From assembly GCA_036554945.1 (NCBI GenBank), contig DATBMH010000052.1:21420-85419 (forward strand): a stretch of DNA of 64,000 nucleotides, given 5' to 3'. This document shows positions 58,716-64,000 of this stretch, one piece after another. Under the pieces are notes generated by a model. The model worked only from the letters and a program-made list of their open reading frames with translations. It was not told where the DNA came from and did not search any database. The translations under genes and the position numbers were made by a program. The DNA comes from JACDAN01 sp036554945 (lineage in GTDB: Bacteria; Actinomycetota; Thermoleophilia; Gaiellales; Gaiellaceae). The number at the start of each line of letters is the position of its first letter. Position 1 is the stretch's first letter.

Positions 58716-59909
58716 GGTCGCGCCGGCCGGGTCGGCGTCGTACGTCCCCGGCACGCCGTCCTCCGTGTACCAGGAGTAGGCGTACTGCCCGTCGTCGAGG
58801 TCCTTCGCGAGCTTCGAGAGCTTGAGCGGGTTGAAGGTGTCGCACATGACCGCGAGCTCGTGCGTCTCCGTCATCCCGATCGACTTCTCCGCCAGCCCGG
58901 GGTGCGGTCCGTGCGGGATCCCCGACGGGTGGAGCGTCACCGACCCGACCTCGATCCCCTTCCGCGAGCCGAAGTTGCCGGAGACGTAATAGATCATCTC
59001 CTCGCTCTGCAGGTTCGAGTGGTGGTACGGGATCGGGATCGCCTCCGGGTCGTAGTCGAGCTTCCGCGGGCAGAACGAGCAGATGACGAAGTTCGGGCCG
59101 GCGAACGTCTGGTGTGACGGCGGCGGCATGTGGATCCGCCCGGTGATCGGCTCGAAGTCGTTGATGTTGAAGGTCCACGGGTAGAGGTAGCCGTCCCACC
59201 CCACGACGTCGAACGGGTGGTAGTCGATCTCGTAGTCCTGGTAGCCGTCCCGGACGCGGATCTTCAGCAGGAACTCGCCGCGGTCCCGGAAGGTCTGCAG
59301 CTCCGTCGGCGGGTGGATGTCCCGGTGGTAGAACGGCGCGTGCTCCATCAGCTGCCCGTACTGGTTCCGGTACCGCTTCGGGATCTCGATCAGGCCGGGC
59401 GTCTCGAAGAGCAGGTAGCGCTGCGGCCCTGACGGCTCGAACGTGTACGTCGTCCCGCGCGGGATGACGATGTAGTCGCCCTCCCTGTACGGCAGGTCGC
59501 CGAACGTCGTGTGGAGCGTCCCGGTCCCCTCGTGGACGAAGTAGACCTCGTCGCCCTCGCCGTTCCGGAAGAAGTAGTCCATCGACTCGGACGGGCGCAC
59601 GAGGGAGATCTCGACGTCCCGGTTCCACATCAGCAGCTTCCGGCCGGAGATCTCGTCGCCCTCCGGCTCGATCCCGATCGTCTTCAGATGTCGGTGCGCG
59701 TGCGCGTCCGGGACCCACTCGTCGCGCTTGATCGGCTGGAAGTCGCCGAGCTCCTTGACGCGGCAGGGCGAGGTGAGGTGGTACAGGATCGACTCGTTCC
59801 CCGAGAAGCCCTCGAGACCCATCACCTCCTCGGTGAGAAGGGTGCCGTTGTCGCGGAACTGGATGTGGCGCTTGCGCGGGACGTCACCGAGGCGTTGGTA
59901 GGTGGGCAT
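58704..59909 (-). CDS. hmgA: Homogentisate 1,2-dioxygenase
   Basis: Ring cleavage of homogentisate in tyrosine/phenylalanine breakdown. 401 residues. The cupin fold includes EGDEVYFVHEGTGTLHTTFG, and the iron site appears as Glu in SNLQSEEMIYYVSGNF and His in VTLHPSGIPHGPHPGLAEKS. It is downstream of fumarylacetoacetase in the same operon. A maleylacetoacetate isomerase is not visible in the window. Confidence 0.92.
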   Translation of the reverse strand: MPTYQRLGDVPRKRHIQFRDNGTLLTEEVMGLEGFSGNESILYHLTSPCRVKELGDFQPIKRDEWVPDAHAHRHLKTIGIEPEGDEISGRKLLMWNRDVEISLVRPSESMDYFFRNGEGDEVYFVHEGTGTLHTTFGDLPYREGDYIVIPRGTTYTFEPSGPQRYLLFETPGLIEIPKRYRNQYGQLMEHAPFYHRDIHPPTELQTFRDRGEFLLKIRVRDGYQDYEIDYHPFDVVGWDGYLYPWTFNINDFEPITGRIHMPPPSHQTFAGPNFVICSFCPRKLDYDPEAIPIPYHHSNLQSEEMIYYVSGNFGSRKGIEVGSVTLHPSGIPHGPHPGLAEKSIGMTETHELAVMCDTFNPLKLSKLAKDLDDGQYAYSWYTEDGVPGTYDADPAGATSHF

Positions 59910-59919
59910 GGCGCGAAGG

Positions 59920-60738
59920 TTAGCGTGGCCCGATCGTGTTCCTGAGGGTGCCGATCCCCTCGACCTCGAGCTCGACCACGTCGCCCGGCTGGAGCCAGCG
60001 GCCGTCGCCGAGCTCGAGGATGCAGCCGGTCCCGACGGTGCCCGAGCCGATGATGTCGCCCGGATGGAGCTCGGTGTTGAGCGCGGCCCGCTCGACGATC
60101 GCGTCCCAGGAGTGATGGAGGTCGGCGAGGTCGCCGCGCGAGCGCTCCTCGCCGTTCACACGGGCGACCATCGTTCCCGTCGAGCCGTCGAACTCGTCCG
60201 GGGTGACGAGGATCGGCCCGATGCTCGTCGCGAAGTCCTTGCCCTTCGCGGGGCCGAGCCCGACCTTCATCTCCTCCCGCTGAAGGTCGCGCGCCGACCA
60301 GTCGTTCATGACTGTGAAGCCGCCGATCTCGCCCTCGGCGCCGATCACGGCCGCCACCTCGAGCTCGTAGTCGAGCTCGTTCGTGCCCTGCGGGTACAGG
60401 ATCTCGTCCTCCGGCCCGTAGATCGCGTTCGGGTTCGAGAAGTAGAAGACGGGGATCCGGTACCACTCCTCGGGGACCTCGAGGCCGCGCTTCGCCCTGG
60501 CGCTCTTCACGTGCTGCTCGAAGGCGTAGAAGTCCCGGACGGACGGCGGCTGCAGGACCGGCGGCCGCAGGTCGACCTCGGCGAGCGGGAACTCGGCGTG
60601 CTCCCGCGCCTTCCCGCCGCCCGTGAAGTAGGACTGGAGGGTCTGCGCCGCGAGCTGGATCACCCGGTCGCCGTCGATCCGGCCCGGCCAACCCCGCTGC
60701 AGCCCCGCGCCCTTCGGGGAAAACATGCACAGCCTCAC
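59920..60738 (-). CDS. Fumarylacetoacetate hydrolase family protein
   Basis: 272 residues from GTG 60738, preceded by AGGAG. The FAH fold is shown by VRDFYAFEQHVKSARAKRGL, EVAAVIGAEGEIGGFTVMND, WSARDLQREEMKVGLGPAKG and NGEERSRGDLADLHHSWDAI. Its position 10 bp before hmgA makes it the likely last enzyme of the homogentisate pathway, giving fumarate and acetoacetate. Other FAH-fold hydrolases cannot be excluded. Confidence 0.87.
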   Translation of the reverse strand: MRLCMFSPKGAGLQRGWPGRIDGDRVIQLAAQTLQSYFTGGGKAREHAEFPLAEVDLRPPVLQPPSVRDFYAFEQHVKSARAKRGLEVPEEWYRIPVFYFSNPNAIYGPEDEILYPQGTNELDYELEVAAVIGAEGEIGGFTVMNDWSARDLQREEMKVGLGPAKGKDFATSIGPILVTPDEFDGSTGTMVARVNGEERSRGDLADLHHSWDAIVERAALNTELHPGDIIGSGTVGTGCILELGDGRWLQPGDVVELEVEGIGTLRNTIGPR

Positions 60739-60753
60739 CTCGCGCTCCTGACC

Positions 60754-60795
60754 GGCGATGGCTCCCGCCGGGCGGAGCCCGGCTCCGCCATCGCC
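60754..60795. repeat. Nested hairpin upstream of the FAH gene
   Basis: Outer GGCGATGG/CCATCGCC (60754-60761, 60788-60795) encloses CGGAGC/GCTCCG with loop CCG (60773-60787). It lies in the 153-bp gap before the FAH start, on the side away from the CDF gene end. No open frame of interest occupies the gap. Confidence 0.45.
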
Positions 60796-60891
60796 TGCCA
60801 CGCCTGGCGGCAAGCGGCCTTCCGGGCCCGTGCTACTTGCACTGTTCCCTCCGGCCGCGCACCGCCATGCGCGGCTCATGAGTGCGATGTT

Positions 60892-62232
60892 TCACGGCTC
60901 GGTGTGCACCACCACGTCGGCGACGTCGAGCTCGGCACGGATGCGCTCCTCGATCTCGCTCGCCAGCTGGTGCGCCTCCGCCAGCGAGCCGCCCTCGATC
61001 CGCACGGTGACGAAGAGGAGCACGCCGTCCTCGGTGTCGATGAACCGCACCTCGCGCGGCCGCTCGCCGGTCAGCTCGTGCACGACGCGCACGACTGTAC
61101 GTTCGTCCGCCTCGGTCAGGCGCCTCCCCCGGCCCGGCTCCCGCAGCGGCTCGAGGTGCGTCCTCACCGACACGACGCTGGGGACCGTTGCCGAGATCGC
61201 GCGCTCGACCTCGGAGGCAACCTCGTGCGCCTCGGAGAGCGGCAGGTCGCCCGGGAGCTTGATGTGGAGGCCGACCTCCACCCCGCCGTCGACGGTCACG
61301 AGGCGGACGTTGTGCACCTCCCGCACCCGCCGGACGCCGAGCGCCGCGGCCAGGACGCGCTCGCGCAGCGCGTCGTCCGCGCGCTGGGGCTCGACGTGGA
61401 CGACGACGTCCGAGTCCGGGAGCGCACGGTGGACGGCGTCCTCGACGGCGTCGGCCGCGGCATGCGCCTGGCCCACGACCGCGCCCGGCGAGACGCCGAT
61501 GACCACGTCGGCGAAGTGCCGCCCTGCGGACTGGCGGAGCCTGAGCCGCCGCAGCTCCACGGGCGGGTGGAGGGCCGCGATCGCCTCCCGCGCGGCGCGG
61601 TCGGCCTCGTCCGGCGTCCGGTCCATGAGCACGTCCGCGTTCGAGCGGATCAGCCGGGAGGCCGCGAGGAGGACGAGCGCCGCGACGAAGAGGGCGGCGA
61701 GCGAGTCGGCACCGGGATAGCCGGCGGCGACGAACGCGAGGCCGATGAGGACCGCGACCGAGCCGGCGAGGTCGCTGCCGAAGTGCAGCGCGCTCGCCTC
61801 GAGGGCGGCGCTCCTGTACTGGCGCGAGCCCCGCCAGGAGAGCCACGTTCGGCTCGCGTCGACCGCGATGACGATCCCGATCACGAGGAAGGCGTACCAG
61901 GCCGCCTCCACCTCACGCTCCGCCGAGCCGACCAGGTGCTCGAGCGCCTTGTACGAGATGAAGAGGCTGGCGAGGACGAGGATCGTCGCCTCGGCGAGGG
62001 CGGCGAGGTGTTCGGCCCTGCCGTGCCCGTACGGATGCCCCGGGTCCGCCGGGCGGCCCGCGACACCCACCGCGAAGAACGTCAGAAGCGCGGCGACCAG
62101 GTCCGTGCCCGAGTGGATCGCCTCGGAGACGAGGCCGAGGCTGCCGCTCGCGATCCCCGCGCCCAGCTTGAGCGCAATCAGCACGAGGGCCGCGACGACC
62201 GAGACGAGCGCTGTGCGCCTTTGAGGGCTCAT
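60892..62232 (-). CDS. Cation diffusion facilitator with three C-terminal domains
   Basis: 446 residues. The membrane part (about residues 1-195, six helices) carries both halves of the metal site as HxxxD: SEAIHSGTDLVAAL and ALHFGSDLAGSV. The cytoplasmic tail contains three related copper-chaperone-like modules (about 205-285, 290-365 and 370-446), each ending in a V-V-HxEP-like strand, instead of one. It probably exports zinc or other divalent metals. The gene is divergent from the PD40/RTX gene. Confidence 0.88.
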   Translation of the reverse strand: MSPQRRTALVSVVAALVLIALKLGAGIASGSLGLVSEAIHSGTDLVAALLTFFAVGVAGRPADPGHPYGHGRAEHLAALAEATILVLASLFISYKALEHLVGSAEREVEAAWYAFLVIGIVIAVDASRTWLSWRGSRQYRSAALEASALHFGSDLAGSVAVLIGLAFVAAGYPGADSLAALFVAALVLLAASRLIRSNADVLMDRTPDEADRAAREAIAALHPPVELRRLRLRQSAGRHFADVVIGVSPGAVVGQAHAAADAVEDAVHRALPDSDVVVHVEPQRADDALRERVLAAALGVRRVREVHNVRLVTVDGGVEVGLHIKLPGDLPLSEAHEVASEVERAISATVPSVVSVRTHLEPLREPGRGRRLTEADERTVVRVVHELTGERPREVRFIDTEDGVLLFVTVRIEGGSLAEAHQLASEIEERIRAELDVADVVVHTEP

Positions 62233-62273
62233 CCGTTGACGGATTCTTCACGCACGCGGGCAATCATCGGAAC

Positions 62274-63602
62274 ATGAAGCTCGCCGCCGTTCTCGTGGCC
62301 ACCGCCGTGCTGGCACTTCCGGCCCCGGTGGCGGGCGGAGGGAACTGCACCTTTCCAGGCGGCGCACCTCAGCTGGCCTGGTCGCCCGACGGTGGACGCC
62401 TCGCCGGCATCCTGTCGACAGGAGCATGCCCGGCTGCGACCGTCGCCGTCACGGACGGAAGCTCGTTTCGGATGCTCCCGACGGATCCGACGTTCATGGC
62501 AATCGGCATCGACTGGTCGCCGGACGGGGCGAGGCTTGCGGTCGGCTTCCACAGATCCCGCTCCAGCCTCGTCGTCTACGACGTCGCAGGCGAGACACGA
62601 TCGGAGATCGCCCAGGGAGTCGACCCAGCCTGGTCGCCCGACGGGCGGCAGATCGCGTACTCACATCGGACCGACGGCGTCCACGTCGTCTCGCCGGACG
62701 GCGGCGGCGACCGGCGGATTGGTCCCGGCCGACGGCCCGCCTGGTCGCCCGACTCGGCCCGGCTCGCGTATGAGCGCCACGGGTCGGTCTTCCTGGCCGG
62801 GAGCGACGGCACCGACGAGCTGCTGGTGACGAGCGGCGAGAGCCCGTCATGGTCGCCCGACGGCAGCTCGGTCGCGGTGCTGCGGGCCGGCTCGACCTAT
62901 GTCCATCCGCTCGACGGCACTCCCGAACGGCGGCTCGGGCCCGGCCGTCTGCTGCAATGGTCCGCAGGCGCCGACGCGATCGCGCTCATCGATGCCATGG
63001 GCGTCGTGCGGCTGGTCGACCCGAGCACGGGCGCGACTCGGCGAGCATCCGAGGATGCGCAGGCGGCTGCCCTGCGGCCGCAGGGGGACCGGCTCGCGAC
63101 GCTCCTGGCCGCCGGCCGGCGCCAGGAGATCTACTTCGCGGAACCGGCAGGCGCGCGACCGATGCGGGTCTCGCCCTCTCAGTGCGGGCTCTACACGTCG
63201 CGCTGCGTGAACGGCTCGGATCGTGGGGACAGGATCGTGGGGACCCAGACCCGCGACGTCGTCTTCCCCGGCGCGGGCGACGACCGGGTTTGGGGACGCG
63301 GCGGAGACGACCGCATCGACACCGCCTACGGACGGGACCGAGTCCTCGCGGGGCCCGGGAACGACGTCGTCAACGGCCACGGCAACGACGACGTCCTCTA
63401 CGGCGGTCTCGGTCGGGATCACCTCGCGGGGGGAAACGGCGAGGACCGCGCCGACGGGGGCCCAGGGGCCGACGTGATCTCCGTGGGCGGGGACGGGCTC
63501 CTCGACCACGTTCGCTGCGGCCGCGGTGTCGACGTCGTCGTTGCCGATGCCGTCGACAGGACGGCGCGCGACTGCGAGCTGGTCAGGCGGCTGGCGTCTT
63601 GA
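62274..63602 (+). CDS. Secreted PD40 propeller plus RTX-like calcium-binding repeats
   Basis: 442 residues from ATG 62274. The signal peptide KLAAVLVATAVLALPAPVAG is followed by six or so WSPDG-type blades (QLAWSPDGGRLAGIL, DWSPDGARLAVGF, AWSPDGRQIAYSH). After residue ~310 come calcium-binding nonapeptides (GDDRVWGRGGDDRIDTAYGR, GNDVVNGHGNDDVLYGG, GRDHLAGGNGEDRADGG) and a closing module, DHVRCGRGVDVVVADAVDRT then ARDCE, with a Cys pair. Probably an extracellular calcium-stabilised binding protein. Confidence 0.85.
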   Translation: MKLAAVLVATAVLALPAPVAGGGNCTFPGGAPQLAWSPDGGRLAGILSTGACPAATVAVTDGSSFRMLPTDPTFMAIGIDWSPDGARLAVGFHRSRSSLVVYDVAGETRSEIAQGVDPAWSPDGRQIAYSHRTDGVHVVSPDGGGDRRIGPGRRPAWSPDSARLAYERHGSVFLAGSDGTDELLVTSGESPSWSPDGSSVAVLRAGSTYVHPLDGTPERRLGPGRLLQWSAGADAIALIDAMGVVRLVDPSTGATRRASEDAQAAALRPQGDRLATLLAAGRRQEIYFAEPAGARPMRVSPSQCGLYTSRCVNGSDRGDRIVGTQTRDVVFPGAGDDRVWGRGGDDRIDTAYGRDRVLAGPGNDVVNGHGNDDVLYGGLGRDHLAGGNGEDRADGGPGADVISVGGDGLLDHVRCGRGVDVVVADAVDRTARDCELVRRLAS

Positions 63603-64000
63603 GCGCCGCCCGCGCCGCCAGATAGCCGCACATGCCGTGGACGCCCCCGCCGGGCGGCGTCGCGGAGGAGCAGATGTAGAGGCCGTCCACGGGCGTCGAG
63701 TACGGGTTCAGCCGGATCGCGGGGCGCGTGTACAGCTGGCGCAGATCCTGGACGCCGCCGTTGATGTCGCCGCCGACGTAGTTCGGGTTATAGGCCTCGA
63801 CGTCGGCCGGGCCCATCGCGTGACGCGCGAGGATCAGGTCGCGAAAGCCCGGCGCGAAGCGCTCGATCTGCGCCTCCATCCGCTCTGTCATGTCGACGGT
63901 CGACCCGTTGGGCACGTGGCAGTAGCCCCAGAGCGTGTGCTTGCCGGCCGGCGCGCGGCTGTCGTCGAAGAGGCTCTGCTGGGCGACGATCATGTACGGC
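63583..64000 (-). CDS. CrtI-like FAD-dependent oxidoreductase, C-terminal part (cut by window edge)
   Basis: The minus-strand frame enters from beyond 64000 and ends in TGA at 63583. The C-terminal region shows YMIVAQQSLFDDSRAPAGKH, YCHVPNGSTVDMTERMEAQI, YVGGDINGGVQDLRQLYTRP and the last FAD-binding segment TPPGGGVHGMCGYLAARAAL, all typical of phytoene-desaturase-like proteins. The substrate is unknown. It overlaps the convergent RTX gene by 20 bp. Confidence 0.85.
   Translation of the reverse strand, partial: PYMIVAQQSLFDDSRAPAGKHTLWGYCHVPNGSTVDMTERMEAQIERFAPGFRDLILARHAMGPADVEAYNPNYVGGDINGGVQDLRQLYTRPAIRLNPYSTPVDGLYICSSATPPGGGVHGMCGYLAARAALKTPAA

Overview
The window is one contiguous stretch of very GC-rich (roughly 70%) bacterial chromosome, densely coding on both strands. 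GTG starts are frequent, and many neighbouring genes share a 4-base ATGA or GTGA overlap. The mix (GuaB3, a DUF3311/sodium-solute symporter pair, a GCS2 ligase, PD40 and cupredoxin secreted proteins, YciI, HU, roadblock/LC7) points to a deep-branching actinobacterium, most likely Thermoleophilia (Gaiellales/Solirubrobacterales). That placement is inference. I see no tRNA, rRNA, CRISPR array, insertion sequence or prophage; this is core chromosome with small accessory patches.

Layout. 1-5.4 kb: the 5' part of ileS, thioredoxin, a diacylglycerol-kinase-like protein, a Nudix hydrolase, and a convergent pair made of a cNMP-binding protein and a CHASE2 adenylate/guanylate cyclase. 5.5-8.6 kb: DUF1800, DUF1501 and a blue-copper protein in one operon. 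8.6-11.1 kb: serine hydrolase, RidA and GCS2 ligase. 11.1-11.6 kb: a non-coding region opening with a three-hairpin element. 11.6-16.3 kb: ECF sigma factor, membrane-anchored propeller protein, a peroxiredoxin whose catalytic codon is TGA (probable selenocysteine), a GT-C-like membrane protein, YciI and Tag. 16.2-22.0 kb: FabI, a large subtilase, an SDR and two thiol-redox proteins.

22.1-27.9 kb: CCA-adding enzyme, alanine racemase, Nnr, AcpS and a HAD phosphatase on the minus strand, then ArfB and a GGDEF protein. 27.9-34.1 kb: solute symporter with DUF3311, glmS, glmM, a second copy of the three-hairpin element, rpsI and rplM. 34.1-38.9 kb: a membrane/cupredoxin-like cluster, uracil-DNA glycosylase, phospholipase D, nitroreductase and small membrane proteins. 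38.9-46.6 kb: guaA, guaB3, a PfkB sugar kinase, DacA, LysM protein, pyrF, HU, pyrE and roadblock. 46.7-57.3 kb: YihY, RdgB, MgtC, Rph, MurI, secreted hydrolase, orphan solute-binding protein, DUF72 and AlkA. 57.4-64.0 kb: palindromic repeats, secreted proteins, homogentisate dioxygenase with fumarylacetoacetase (tyrosine breakdown), a CDF transporter, a PD40/RTX secreted protein and the 3' part of a CrtI-like oxidoreductase.

The most notable observations are (i) the in-frame TGA at the peroxidatic position of the peroxiredoxin, followed by a SECIS-like hairpin; (ii) two diverged copies of a ~130-nt element with three conserved hairpins and compensatory base changes (11091-11222 plus strand, 33081-33208 minus strand); (iii) several perfect or near-perfect palindromes at gene ends; and (iv) three ORFs whose conserved N-termini lack any ATG/GTG/TTG start, two of which have a CTG in a suitable place.
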